A stretch of 64,000 bases of DNA, taken from the IMG/VR virus record IMGVR_UViG_3300037516_001783, positions 43,936 through 107,935 of that record. One strand, written 5' to 3'. How positions within the stretch are numbered: position 1 is the first letter of the stretch; each line of letters begins with the position of its first letter. Source of the stretch: a virus. The translations under genes and the position numbers were made by a program. The notes beneath the pieces were generated by a model. The model was not told where the DNA came from and did no database searches. It saw nothing but the letters and a program-made list of their open reading frames with translations. This document shows positions 51,336 through 59,912 of the stretch, piece after piece.

Positions 51336-51363
51336 AAAAAGATAGGTTTTACCCTATCTTTTT
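51336..51363 (-). terminator. Strong hairpin between the SSB-like and recA genes
   Basis: Perfect 11-bp stem AAAAAGATAGG, 51336-51346 with 51353-51363, 6-nt loop, flanked by T-runs on the minus strand. Reduces readthrough from the SSB-like gene into recA. Confidence 0.85.
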
Positions 51364-51386
51364 ATATTATCAAATATTATTTTAAA

Positions 51387-52799
51387 TTAAGCTTTTTTGC
51401 TTTTAAGGAATTTGGCTCTAAGGTCAGCGATAGACATTTTTGGCTTAGATTCAGTTGGTTTTTCTTCTTCCTCTTCCTCCTCTTCTTCGTCTTTAACAAC
51501 CTTTTTAGTAGATTTAGCAGGAGTTTTTACAGGCTTTTCTTCCTCTTCTTCCTCGTCATCTTCAACCTCCACTTTAGGTATTTTCTTAGTAGTTTTAGCA
51601 ACAGGCTTTGTTTCTTCTTCCTCTTCTTCATCCTCCTCTTCCTCTTCTACAACTTCAACTTTTGCAGGTTTTTTAACTACCTTTTTAACAGGTTTTTCTT
51701 CCTCTTCCTCCTCTTCTTCCTCTTCTTCAACTACTTTAGAAGGTTTTGTAGTTTTGGTAACAGGTTTTTCAACTTCTCTGATTTTATTTCTAATAATTTC
51801 ATCAGAGTCAAGTTTCTTAACTAAAACATCTAAATCGTTATCTTCAATATACTCTTTCAACTCATCTCTGTCTAATTTAGACAGGTGGTCTTTAATGGCT
51901 TTTTTAACAGGTTTTTCTTCTTCCTCATCCTCTTCTTCAACTGAAGGTTTAGAAGATTTTTTTGCTGGAAGTTTAGAGTACTGTGCTTTTACAGTTTTGA
52001 CGATAGATAAGAACTCAGCTTCATCGAAAATTTCAAATTCATTTTCAATATCAAAGTTTCTTAAAGCTTCTAAACCTTTTTCAAAATCTGAGATTGTATA
52101 AACATCTCTCATGATTTCAGATAATGGTTGTTTTGAAACAAGTTCGTCAAACATTTCATCAGTCAGAGGTGTAGCAACACTTGATAATTGAACTGTATAT
52201 TTCTTGTTCTTATCTTTACTTTTCGAATCGAACTTGATGATAATAGACCTTCCTGTTTCTGGGTCTGTGAATGGGTCGCACTCAATAGCTTCATCATCAT
52301 CTTCAATGATAGATAAGCTGTTAATTGAATCCCTAACATTTCTCTTAAATTCTAAGATACCAAATTTAGGGTCTACGTCTTTCTTAATTGCCCAACCATA
52401 TGCCCACCAAGAAACTGATGAAGCCACTCCTGTTTTCCAGTCAGTTAAGATTTTAATTTTTTCAACATCAGAAGCATACATTTTCTTCGCAAAAGCAATA
52501 TACTCCTCAAAGATGTCCATAGCAGTACCACCATGAATCCTAGAGTTTAGGATTGGAACTCTGGCTAAAGTTCCGTCGTTTTTAGTTATAGAACCCCAAT
52601 GAGTCATTCTCATAAGGTAAAAATCCTTCTCTCCAGGAAATTTAGGTGCTAATCTGATTTTATTAGAACCTTCGTTGATTTCAATGAACTCTTTTGAGTT
52701 GTTAGAAACACCTAACTGCTTATCCTCCGTGTCTTTTAACTTTTTTAAGTCTGTGACATTCGTAGGTTTAAATTGGTCTCTACTGAATTTTGTTGACAT
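51387..52799 (-). CDS. Single-strand DNA-binding protein-like (gp32 role)
   Basis: 470 aa. The first 290 residues form a globular region whose start (EGSNKIRLAPKFPGEKDFY) and MTHWGSITKNDG, WWAYGWAIKKD resemble the SSB of large myophages, with YTVQLSSVATPLTDEM later. Next comes a SAP-like helical repeat near 315-350 (HLSKLDRDELKEYIEDND) and then about five blocks of poly-Glu followed by KPVKK, a very acidic tail that commonly recruits partners. It is first in a unit ended by a strong terminator, and adjacent to recA and the UvsY-like gene. DNA binding is inferred from context and composition. Confidence 0.7.
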   Translation of the reverse strand: MSTKFSRDQFKPTNVTDLKKLKDTEDKQLGVSNNSKEFIEINEGSNKIRLAPKFPGEKDFYLMRMTHWGSITKNDGTLARVPILNSRIHGGTAMDIFEEYIAFAKKMYASDVEKIKILTDWKTGVASSVSWWAYGWAIKKDVDPKFGILEFKRNVRDSINSLSIIEDDDEAIECDPFTDPETGRSIIIKFDSKSKDKNKKYTVQLSSVATPLTDEMFDELVSKQPLSEIMRDVYTISDFEKGLEALRNFDIENEFEIFDEAEFLSIVKTVKAQYSKLPAKKSSKPSVEEEDEEEEKPVKKAIKDHLSKLDRDELKEYIEDNDLDVLVKKLDSDEIIRNKIREVEKPVTKTTKPSKVVEEEEEEEEEEEKPVKKVVKKPAKVEVVEEEEEDEEEEEETKPVAKTTKKIPKVEVEDDEEEEEEKPVKTPAKSTKKVVKDEEEEEEEEEKPTESKPKMSIADLRAKFLKSKKA

Positions 52800-52838
52800 A
52801 CAAAATGTGATTTAATTTTTACTAATTACAAATTAATT

Positions 52839-52847
52839 AACGCTGTT
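52839..52847 (-). promoter_or_regulatory. AACAGCGTT copy ahead of the SSB-like gene
   Basis: Immediately follows a tandem TAA-TAA stop of the 183-aa gene and ends 39 nt before the ATG at 52799. Confidence 0.42.
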
Positions 52848-52848
52848 A

Positions 52849-53400
52849 TTAGTCTTCTTCAACAACACGTTTTTTGATAACAATTTTAACACCATTCACA
52901 ACAGAAGTTTTCATGTTATGAATATCATCTTTTGTTATAGTTAAAGACAATTTATCTAATTTGTTAGATTTGTCTTTCAATGACCAGAAAATAGAATTAA
53001 CTATATCTACAGCACTCTCAGCTTCGATTAATTGAGTTTTCTTTTTTAAATACTCATCATTCAGAAGTAAAGAAGTTTCAACCTCATCTATTGTCATTTT
53101 CTTAACAGCTGTAGATGAGTCTCTAATTTCACTTTTTGTTTTAGCACACCAAATTTCAAAGTCAAGTTTTTTCTTACTAAACTCCTTTTGTGTTTGTGCT
53201 AAAATATTCCCCCATTTGTTAGTTATAACAGGTGCTGTGATAATTTCACCAATTAGATTATTTAAATCTAATTTCATAAGTGAATTAATATCAACTTCAT
53301 CTGATATCTTTTCAAATGATAATTTAATCAAATTACCACCGTAATTTACTACAACAATATCAGCTTCTGAATTGCTTGCAGTTTCATAAACTTTAGCCAT
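52849..53400 (-). CDS. Possible recombination mediator (UvsY-like)
   Basis: 183 aa. N-terminal beta part (IVVVNYGGNLIKLSFEKI), then helices ILAQTQKEFSKKKLDFEIW, VETSLLLNDEYLKKKT and AESAVDIVNSIFWSLKDK, a pattern of a tryptophan/aromatic and lysine-rich helices like that of T4 UvsY. Position between the SSB-like gene and a membrane protein gene, next to recA, supports this; sequence alone does not prove it. Confidence 0.5.
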   Translation of the reverse strand: MAKVYETASNSEADIVVVNYGGNLIKLSFEKISDEVDINSLMKLDLNNLIGEIITAPVITNKWGNILAQTQKEFSKKKLDFEIWCAKTKSEIRDSSTAVKKMTIDEVETSLLLNDEYLKKKTQLIEAESAVDIVNSIFWSLKDKSNKLDKLSLTITKDDIHNMKTSVVNGVKIVIKKRVVEED

Positions 53401-53569
53401 GTATAATGAATTTAAGTGAAAATATCAAACAAACACCAAATGAAATTCCCTGTAATGTGGCAGAAGATACAATTACAACTTTATTACCATATGGATATTC
53501 ACCATTCCCTATGTTTTTAATAACAATTAATGCACCAATTATAGGAATGAAAGGTATTATTTTCTTCAT
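53393..53569 (-). CDS. Small membrane protein, 58 aa
   Basis: ATG at 53567-53569; TAA at 53393-53395 overlaps the next ATG. Two hydrophobic stretches (IIPFIPIIGALIVI and GISFGVCLIFSLKFII). Unknown role; typical inner-membrane phage peptide. Confidence 0.6.
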   Translation of the reverse strand: MKKIIPFIPIIGALIVIKNIGNGEYPYGNKVVIVSSATLQGISFGVCLIFSLKFIIHG

Positions 53570-53574
53570 CACAA

Positions 53575-53934
53575 TTAATCTACTATGTCAGTGTTTCTAG
53601 CATTACCAATTCTGTTTTGTCTAACAGCATCGAATAAAGCATAATGACAAATTTTAAATAAATCAACTTTGTTCTCACCCTTCTTATATTTAGGGTCTGC
53701 CACATATCTTTGAAGATATCTTGACATCTGGTAAGGGTTGATTGCTTTACCTAAATCACTGTGATACAACTGTTCTTTAGTGTCAATTAGGTTTTTAGAA
53801 CCTTCGTACTTATCTTTGTAAGTTCCATGTAAATGTCCTACTAATTCAATTACAACTGAACCGAATTCTGGTTCTAATTTTGAAATCTCTGCTATTTTAG
53901 CAAAACAATCTTTCAATTCTTGGTCTTGAGTCAT
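53575..53934 (-). CDS. DUF3310-like protein, 119 aa
   Basis: Central INPYQMSRYLQRYVAD followed by KVDLFKICHYALFDAV resembles the DUF3310/nucleotide-metabolism-linked phage family (G-N--KYL-RY, then DL-KA--Y). Sits among replication and nucleotide genes. Function not established. Confidence 0.58.
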   Translation of the reverse strand: MTQDQELKDCFAKIAEISKLEPEFGSVVIELVGHLHGTYKDKYEGSKNLIDTKEQLYHSDLGKAINPYQMSRYLQRYVADPKYKKGENKVDLFKICHYALFDAVRQNRIGNARNTDIVD

Positions 53935-53936
53935 AC

Positions 53937-54359
53937 TTATTTGTGTTTATTCTTGAAAATTCTAATATCTAAGTGTTTGAATTTATTCTCTATCAATTCG
54001 TTAGTTAATTGTAAAGCTTCATCTTTGTCTAAACCTAATCTAACACATTCATTAAAGTGAATTGATATTTCATTAAGAGCGTCTGAAATTTTCGGATTAA
54101 ACCTTTCTATCCTTTGTGATAGATAATCCTCTTCTTCTTTAATTAAACTCTTTATTTTACATTGTATTTGCTCTTGAGGCATGTTTGTTACAAAAATTAA
54201 TAATTCATTAACATTCATTGTATAAACTTCATTACTTTCAATATCATAACACAAAACTGTATTCCCTTCTTTTGTTTTATAAATATTTGAAAGTATCTCA
54301 ACAACAATGAAATTAGGTTTAATACTAAAATCTTTTATAATGAATCTGTAACCAACCAT
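53937..54359 (-). CDS. Unrecognised 140-aa protein
   Basis: ATG at 54357-54359, preferred to a TTG two codons upstream. N-terminal half beta-rich (FIIKDFSIKPNFIVVEIL), C-terminal half helical (SDALNEISIHFNECVRLG, EALQLTNELIENKF). No family. Confidence 0.6.
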   Translation of the reverse strand: MVGYRFIIKDFSIKPNFIVVEILSNIYKTKEGNTVLCYDIESNEVYTMNVNELLIFVTNMPQEQIQCKIKSLIKEEEDYLSQRIERFNPKISDALNEISIHFNECVRLGLDKDEALQLTNELIENKFKHLDIRIFKNKHK

Positions 54360-54373
54360 ACACAAACCTCTCT

Positions 54374-54940
54374 TTAAATATCCCTTAAATCTAACATCAA
54401 TTTGAATTCACTTTCTAAATTATTGATACAATAAATTTGAGTTTTTAACAATTTATCAGATTTATTACCTAATGAAATTTCATTGTTAATAAATTTATTA
54501 AAACTCATCCAATCTGAAAGTTTGACAATTGTTTTAATCAACGGTGTTACATTCTGTACCATATGTTGTACCGAATACAAATCATGTTCTTTTAACTTAT
54601 CATCTAATCTTGAACCACAGAATTTTGACAATAAAGTTCTCATTTCTGAACCGTTGACTTCATCATTCTTAACTTGATGTGGAATGTCACCTGAGAAGAC
54701 TTCTTCTACGTCATGCATTAATGAATATGTTAAAACTTCAAATTTGAATTGAGAGTCATACCCATAAAAAAAGTTTTCTAAAATGTACAAGCAATAAAAT
54801 GAAACCCAAAATGAATGTTCAGAAAGGTTCTCATTTTTATTTGTTTGTAATAATGTCCATCTTTTTATTGAGTCCATTGAACTTAAATCACTGTCGTTGA
54901 TTAAGTTGTTAATCTTACTTAATTGTTTATTATAACTCAT
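54374..54940 (-). CDS. YfbR-like HD-domain 5'-deoxynucleotidase
   Basis: 188 aa. HD residues: SEHSFWV (first histidine), SLMHDVEEVFSGDIPH (HD dyad and the EvfsGDiPh motif of the YfbR group) and a distal aspartate in VKLSDWMSF. Such enzymes dephosphorylate dNMPs; phage versions can remove a nucleotide the phage does not want, for example dTMP when thymine is replaced (inference). Overlaps the polymerase C-terminal gene by 11 nt. Confidence 0.84.
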   Translation of the reverse strand: MSYNKQLSKINNLINDSDLSSMDSIKRWTLLQTNKNENLSEHSFWVSFYCLYILENFFYGYDSQFKFEVLTYSLMHDVEEVFSGDIPHQVKNDEVNGSEMRTLLSKFCGSRLDDKLKEHDLYSVQHMVQNVTPLIKTIVKLSDWMSFNKFINNEISLGNKSDKLLKTQIYCINNLESEFKLMLDLRDI

Positions 54941-57401
54941 AAAATACGCTATCGCTGTTTATATATACATTGTTTTTATTTCTGAAATCGTCGAATCCAA
55001 TCTTACCTGTGATAAACATTAATTTACCTTTCCAAGTTGCTATTTTGTCTTTTATCAAACTGTACTCATCAGCCCAAGCAATACACTCTATTTGATAATT
55101 ATTAGCAGAAATTTCCATTTTACAGAACACACCTTTCTTAGATTCAAATTCTCTAAAATTCATTAAGAAACCAATAACACCGTAAGTTTTACCATTATTG
55201 TAGAACTTCTTGATTTCAACTTTCTTACTAAGAACATCTTTGATTTCCATATAATCGTAGTCAGCAGAAATGTTATGTTTGTGTTCGTTTAACAACTCTT
55301 TAAACTTAACATCGCCATTACCTATCAGTTCTTTTTGATTCAACATCCAGAAGTAATTTTTGTTGGAAGCTGGGTCGTTTAAAACCTTACATTCTTTTAA
55401 TTCTTTTGGGAATTTAAGTTCATATAACTCTTGTAACAATTCTCTTCTTGCTTTTACATCCCTTATTCCACAAAGACTGTCAAAAGCACCACATTGAATT
55501 AAAATTCTAATTACTTTCTTATTAACTCCTGAAGGTATATTATTACAAAAGTGTACAAAGTCCTTAAATTTACCGACTTTTTCTCTCGCTTGGATTATCT
55601 TTTCTGCAGTTGCTACACCTATTCCCTTGATTTTATTTAGAGACCAAAATATCCTACCTTCTTCCCTATCACAACAGAATTCAAAAGAAGATTTATTGAT
55701 ATCTGGCTTGTCAACAACAATATCTAAATTAGCTTCTTGAACTTCTCTTAGAATTAATGGTATGTCAACATCTTCCTTACCAAAATTCATTGCTGTTGTA
55801 TAGAACTCTAAAGGGTGATTTGCTTTTAACCATTGACATTGATAAGCCATAATTGCATAGCAAGCACTGTGTGAATTGTGACTAACTATATCATCACACA
55901 CGAAATTATGGTGAACAGGCATTTCGATATCGTATGTATCTTCTTCACCAACAAATTTAATTGAATTTGCTTTTGAACTTGATAACATCATAAAATCAAC
56001 TGTTATAATGTTATCACCTTCTTTTAAACACTTTAGTTCAACATAACCTCTTTTTGTTAAAAGTCTGTGATTGTCAGTGACTTTTATTTTCTTACCATCT
56101 TCAAGTTCTAACTCATACACTTTTTGTTTACCTTGATAAAAAACTTTAGACAAATCCTGTTCTATAATTTCATTATCATTGTTTACAGAATATAGTGTAT
56201 GATTAATACCTTTTAAGAAATCATTATGTAAGTCAACAACATTAATATCACCTTTTGTAGTTTTAATAACAGAATCCTTGCTTAAACACTTGTTAAAACC
56301 GTATCCTGCAAATGATAATAATTTCTTCCAAATAGCTTTTGCTTCCTCTATACTACAACCCTGTTCTTCCATCCCAAGTAAGAATTTCACCTCGAATTTA
56401 CCCATCAAAGCTGTATCTTTTTTCTTGATAGCAGTTCTCATTTGGTCACTTTCAAGTAAAGTTAAACCACCAACTACAACAGCTTGCATAACCTGTTCTT
56501 GATAAATATAAATTCCTTGAGTATCTTTAGTAACAGTTTCCATATTGAAATCAAAAACAGGTTTTTTCTTACCATTTTTGAAGTCTATGAAATCTTTATG
56601 AGCACCAATTTCCATTGTAGCTGGACGATACAAAGCATTCATAGCAATTAAATCGGAAAGTGAATCAGGTTTAACTTGTTTGCTGAAATTCTTTAGTCCG
56701 AAAGAACCGAATTGAAACACATCTTCATTATGACCTTCCCTGAATAATTTGAAAACTTTTTCATCGTTGAAATCAATTTCTTGTAAATTAATTTCTTGTC
56801 CTGTATTTTCTTTGATTAAGTTCAAACAATAGGTGTATTTATCCAACTGTTTGATTCCTAAAATATCTTCTTTTAAAACACCAAAAATATCTGTATATTT
56901 ACCCTCCCATTCAGAAACAATCATGCCGTCAATTTCCCTAATTGGCATCCAAGTTTCCAATGTCCTTCTAACACCTTTCTTATCAACTTTAGGTAAAACA
57001 ACAATTGCTGAAGGATGAATAGACATAGATTTTGGATTATTCAAAATAACCTTCAAATCTAAAATCAGTTGAGGATTTTTCTGTATGAAATCATAAAGTT
57101 TAACACTCTTTCTGGCAAATAAAAAGATGTCCTTCCAAGAATATTCTAATTGGTCATCCATTACCTTAGTTAATTCATTAGCTTCCTTAAAATCTACACC
57201 TGCAACTCTACATAAGTCCTTGAAAGCTTGTCTTAGTTTTAACCTACCATAACTACCAAGAGAACATACTTGGTCTTCAGTAAATTTGTCTGTTATGTAA
57301 GCTTTAATGTCATCTCTGTTCTTGGAAGTGAAATCTATGTCGATATCCGGAAACACGTCCGACCTGTTTTGCTTCTTCTTTTCTATCTTAATTACCTTCA
57401 T
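54930..57401 (-). CDS. dnaE: Family-C DNA polymerase (DnaE) C-terminal part with mini-intein
   Basis: 823 aa from the ATG at 57399-57401, just inside the end of the GIY-YIG gene (a GTG further up is possible). It begins KKKQNRSDVFPDIDIDF: the catalytic aspartates D19 and D21 of the polymerase come only 18 residues from the start, so the enzyme is split inside its palm, the preceding half being 58222-59910. Then come the fingers (SLGSYGRLKLRQAF, SIHPSAIVVL), the GFNK-SHSACYA site holding a 138-aa intein, a helix-hairpin-helix (KIKGIGVATAEKIIQ) and a C-terminal OB fold. Non-covalent assembly or protein trans-splicing is required for a complete polymerase. Confidence 0.88.
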   Translation of the reverse strand: MKVIKIEKKKQNRSDVFPDIDIDFTSKNRDDIKAYITDKFTEDQVCSLGSYGRLKLRQAFKDLCRVAGVDFKEANELTKVMDDQLEYSWKDIFLFARKSVKLYDFIQKNPQLILDLKVILNNPKSMSIHPSAIVVLPKVDKKGVRRTLETWMPIREIDGMIVSEWEGKYTDIFGVLKEDILGIKQLDKYTYCLNLIKENTGQEINLQEIDFNDEKVFKLFREGHNEDVFQFGSFGLKNFSKQVKPDSLSDLIAMNALYRPATMEIGAHKDFIDFKNGKKKPVFDFNMETVTKDTQGIYIYQEQVMQAVVVGGLTLLESDQMRTAIKKKDTALMGKFEVKFLLGMEEQGCSIEEAKAIWKKLLSFAGYGFNKCLSKDSVIKTTKGDINVVDLHNDFLKGINHTLYSVNNDNEIIEQDLSKVFYQGKQKVYELELEDGKKIKVTDNHRLLTKRGYVELKCLKEGDNIITVDFMMLSSSKANSIKFVGEEDTYDIEMPVHHNFVCDDIVSHNSHSACYAIMAYQCQWLKANHPLEFYTTAMNFGKEDVDIPLILREVQEANLDIVVDKPDINKSSFEFCCDREEGRIFWSLNKIKGIGVATAEKIIQAREKVGKFKDFVHFCNNIPSGVNKKVIRILIQCGAFDSLCGIRDVKARRELLQELYELKFPKELKECKVLNDPASNKNYFWMLNQKELIGNGDVKFKELLNEHKHNISADYDYMEIKDVLSKKVEIKKFYNNGKTYGVIGFLMNFREFESKKGVFCKMEISANNYQIECIAWADEYSLIKDKIATWKGKLMFITGKIGFDDFRNKNNVYINSDSVFYEL
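55875..56288 (-). other. Mini-intein (protein-splicing element) in dnaE
   Basis: 138 codons, residues 372-509 of the C-terminal polymerase protein. N-terminal splice cysteine in CLSKDSVIKTTKGD; block B KVTDNHRLLTKRGY with the T..H motif; LKEGDNI; C-terminal YDIEMPVHHNFV and closing SHN, followed by serine (SHSACY). It interrupts the highly conserved GFNKSHAAAY-type motif, the classic DnaE intein site. There is no endonuclease domain. All splice-junction residues (C1, block-B His, penultimate His, terminal Asn, +1 Ser) are intact, so it should splice. Confidence 0.9.
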
Positions 57402-58185
57402 ATAAATATCTCCATCTAAAACCTCCTGCTGACCTGTTATCTTTATTCGCAGCACACGTAATTGAACCTCTGTTGATACCTAAAACCTTTGAAGCTTCTA
57501 CTGAACTCTTAAACGTTGCTATGGTTTCTCCTGTATCTTTGTTAATTTGAACAATCCTTATAGACTTCTTATTTGACATGTTCTGCTTCTGAGTTTCATC
57601 CCAAAATTTACCATAATTCGGGTTCTTTTCACCGTCATATCTACCTATAAATTTTTCACTCAATTGTTTCTTTTTATCTTCAGACCATTTTCTACCATAG
57701 TTTGGATTCCTCTCACCAACTTGATTTAAAGCTTTAACAGAATCAGATATCTTCTTCCTTACTTCTGGGTTGTCTATGTAGAATTGTTTCTTTGTTTGTG
57801 AAAACTTCTTCATATTCTCAATACCAACATCACTTTTAAAAAATTTACGTATAGAAATTGTAAATTTTCCAACAACCTCTGGAAGTAACATTGGCGAACC
57901 AGAACCGAATTTATTTGAAGTTCCTATTAATATGTTATAACCACAAACCCTATTTGTAGAACTGTATAGTTCAATGAACAATTCTTCGTATCCATCCAAT
58001 TCTTCTTGTGTTTTTAACCCTTCAATTAAAATCTCTTTTGAGAAATTACACTTACCATGTTTTTTAATTGAATTCACTATTAATGTTCCAGAACCAAAAT
58101 AATTTTTAGAATGTTGTTTACATTGAGTACTTTGACCAATATAAACTTTACCATTTCTAATGTCAGTTGTTTTGTAAATATACAT
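57388..58185 (-). CDS. GIY-YIG homing endonuclease between the two halves of dnaE
   Basis: 265 aa. N-terminal nuclease domain MYIYKTTDIRNGKVYIGQST (GIY-YIG as YIY and YIG), with a later glutamate in GYEELFIELYSS. The second half holds NUMOD3-like repeats (RNPNYGRKWSEDKKKQLSE, KNPNYGKFWDETQKQN) and a terminal NUMOD1-like helix-turn-helix (SSVEASKVLGINRGSITC). Such genes insert in introns, inteins or between gene fragments and spread by cutting intron-less copies. It overlaps the second dnaE fragment by 14 nt. Confidence 0.88.
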   Translation of the reverse strand: MYIYKTTDIRNGKVYIGQSTQCKQHSKNYFGSGTLIVNSIKKHGKCNFSKEILIEGLKTQEELDGYEELFIELYSSTNRVCGYNILIGTSNKFGSGSPMLLPEVVGKFTISIRKFFKSDVGIENMKKFSQTKKQFYIDNPEVRKKISDSVKALNQVGERNPNYGRKWSEDKKKQLSEKFIGRYDGEKNPNYGKFWDETQKQNMSNKKSIRIVQINKDTGETIATFKSSVEASKVLGINRGSITCAANKDNRSAGGFRWRYLYEGN

Positions 58186-58221
58186 ACCAGATATAGAGTT
58201 AGATTTTAATAAACATAACTG

Positions 58222-59910
58222 CTAAACACTGTATGTACTTGAAACTTCATCACCTTCAACTAACTTATTAGATTCTATTTTAGAACCATCTTCCATTTTA
58301 ACAAGCTCACCTTCAGTAAATGATAGAACCGTGTTATTTTCTAAAGTCACTGTATAATTAAATGACTCTTTAAAACGAGATTCATTTAAGAACCTTTCAA
58401 ATAACAAGCCATATTCAATTGGGTCTACAAGCGTAACTCCTATCACATAAGCTAATAATGAACCAGCAGCAGAACCACGTCCTGGACCAACAAATACTTT
58501 ATTAGAATTAGCAAAATCAACTACATCTGCTAGAATCAAGAAATAATCACTAAACCCAGCACCAGAAATAATGTCAAATTCATGTTTTAACCTTTTTTCA
58601 TAAATATGGTGTTTACTTTTTGGTATTTTCTTGTAGATTATATTTTCCATACCAATTTGACATAAATCCCAAAGTAAATTATCACTTTCAGATTTTGTTA
58701 ATTCTACACCGTCAATTTCAAACATCGGTAATTTTGGTTCACCGATAGGTATGTTGTAATTACAAATTTCAACTAACTTGTTAGCAGATTCAAGACCTTC
58801 ATTTATTAGATTTTGAAATTTATCATAATCGTCAAAATATTCACCTATCACTTGTAAAGTTTCTTCTGAAGTTTTCATAAATTGATTTGGTGAGTAATGT
58901 CTTGTGAAACCACCAATCTTATTCAAAATATCTTTACAATGAGCATGAGATTCTTCTAAATAATAAACGTCGTCCAACAGAATAATTTTAACTCCTGTAT
59001 CGTGGAAATTGTCTAAAAAGAATTTCAAAGAATTTAAACATTTCAAATAAACCCTATCGTCTGAAAATATAGCAGATGATAACTGGAAATACAGGTTTTC
59101 ACCAAAATTTTCTATGTAGCTGTTGAGGATTGATTTGTAATGTTTTAAATCAGTAATGTCTTGAAAAACATTTGATGAAAAATCTATAACACAAACGAGT
59201 CCTTCTGAATGGTCTAACACATCTATGTTGTGTACAAAACCTTTATTATGAACATTTATTTGTTTATTGATTGAAAGTAATGAATCCCAACCTTTTTCAT
59301 TAATAACATACATTTTCAGATTGTAAGTTATTTGTTTACTCAAAGATTCGTCGTAATCATAACAAACACTTATTTCCTCACCAACTATAAATTTCAAGCC
59401 ATATGAAACTGCTTTCTGTTGAAACCCTAAAGTTCCAGCTAAAGTGTTATGGTCACAAATTCCTATTGATTTATGTTTTAAGAATTTAGCTTTTTTACAA
59501 GCGTTTGTAAAATTTAGTGCAGAATTAAGAAGTTCATATTCAGAATGTACTGCTAAACATTGGTGAAATGATTCTTTTGGACTTTCACCTAAATACAAAA
59601 AGTCATTAAAATCTATTTTTATGTATTCGTCATTAAACTCGTCCTTAAACATCTTAATTTCCGAATAAAAGAAATTACTACCAAATTCAAAAAGTATCTT
59701 TAGACCTTTGTATTCCTTAGCTAAATCAAGAATTAATTCTTGTTCTTCACTTGAAATATTAAACACAATTTCTTTCTTAACATCTTCTAAGAATAGATTT
59801 TGGTCTCCTCCTAATATGTAAAAATACATATCTGTATTCTCTACTTTTAACAGAGACTCAGATATGTATTCTACAGATAAATTATTTACTTTTATCCAAT
59901 TTTCTAACAT
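58222..59910 (-). CDS. dnaE: Family-C DNA polymerase N-terminal part with HINT-like tail
   Basis: 562 aa. PHP domain (HSEYELL 122-128, CDHNTLAG 152-159, IVGEEI 175-180), followed by the palm: GPGRGSAAGS at 475-484 and LFERFLNESR at 503-512. In normal DnaE this last motif is followed within a few residues by PDIDIDF; here it runs into a 50-residue tail with NYTVTLENN and IESNKLVEGDEVSS that looks like the beta-rich part of a HINT/intein domain (V-x-LE-N, L-x-GDxV). The tail lacks the expected Cys at the splice site, and no matching C-terminal intein half is seen ahead of PDIDIDF in the next fragment. Confidence 0.88.
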   Translation of the reverse strand: MLENWIKVNNLSVEYISESLLKVENTDMYFYILGGDQNLFLEDVKKEIVFNISSEEQELILDLAKEYKGLKILFEFGSNFFYSEIKMFKDEFNDEYIKIDFNDFLYLGESPKESFHQCLAVHSEYELLNSALNFTNACKKAKFLKHKSIGICDHNTLAGTLGFQQKAVSYGLKFIVGEEISVCYDYDESLSKQITYNLKMYVINEKGWDSLLSINKQINVHNKGFVHNIDVLDHSEGLVCVIDFSSNVFQDITDLKHYKSILNSYIENFGENLYFQLSSAIFSDDRVYLKCLNSLKFFLDNFHDTGVKIILLDDVYYLEESHAHCKDILNKIGGFTRHYSPNQFMKTSEETLQVIGEYFDDYDKFQNLINEGLESANKLVEICNYNIPIGEPKLPMFEIDGVELTKSESDNLLWDLCQIGMENIIYKKIPKSKHHIYEKRLKHEFDIISGAGFSDYFLILADVVDFANSNKVFVGPGRGSAAGSLLAYVIGVTLVDPIEYGLLFERFLNESRFKESFNYTVTLENNTVLSFTEGELVKMEDGSKIESNKLVEGDEVSSTYSV

Positions 59911-59912
59911 TT

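Noticed and set aside
51397-52101. Long plus-strand ORF of 234 codons rich in serine
   Set aside because: It is antisense to the SSB-like gene and exists only because the Glu/Asp repeats (GAA, GAG, GAT) read as Ser/Ser on the other strand; no conserved motif and opposite to all other genes.
58186-59910. Group I intron between the dnaE halves
   Set aside because: The 50-residue tail on the first fragment looks like real HINT-type coding sequence, the spacer to the GIY-YIG gene is only 36 nt, and no conserved intron core was recognised. Not fully excluded.
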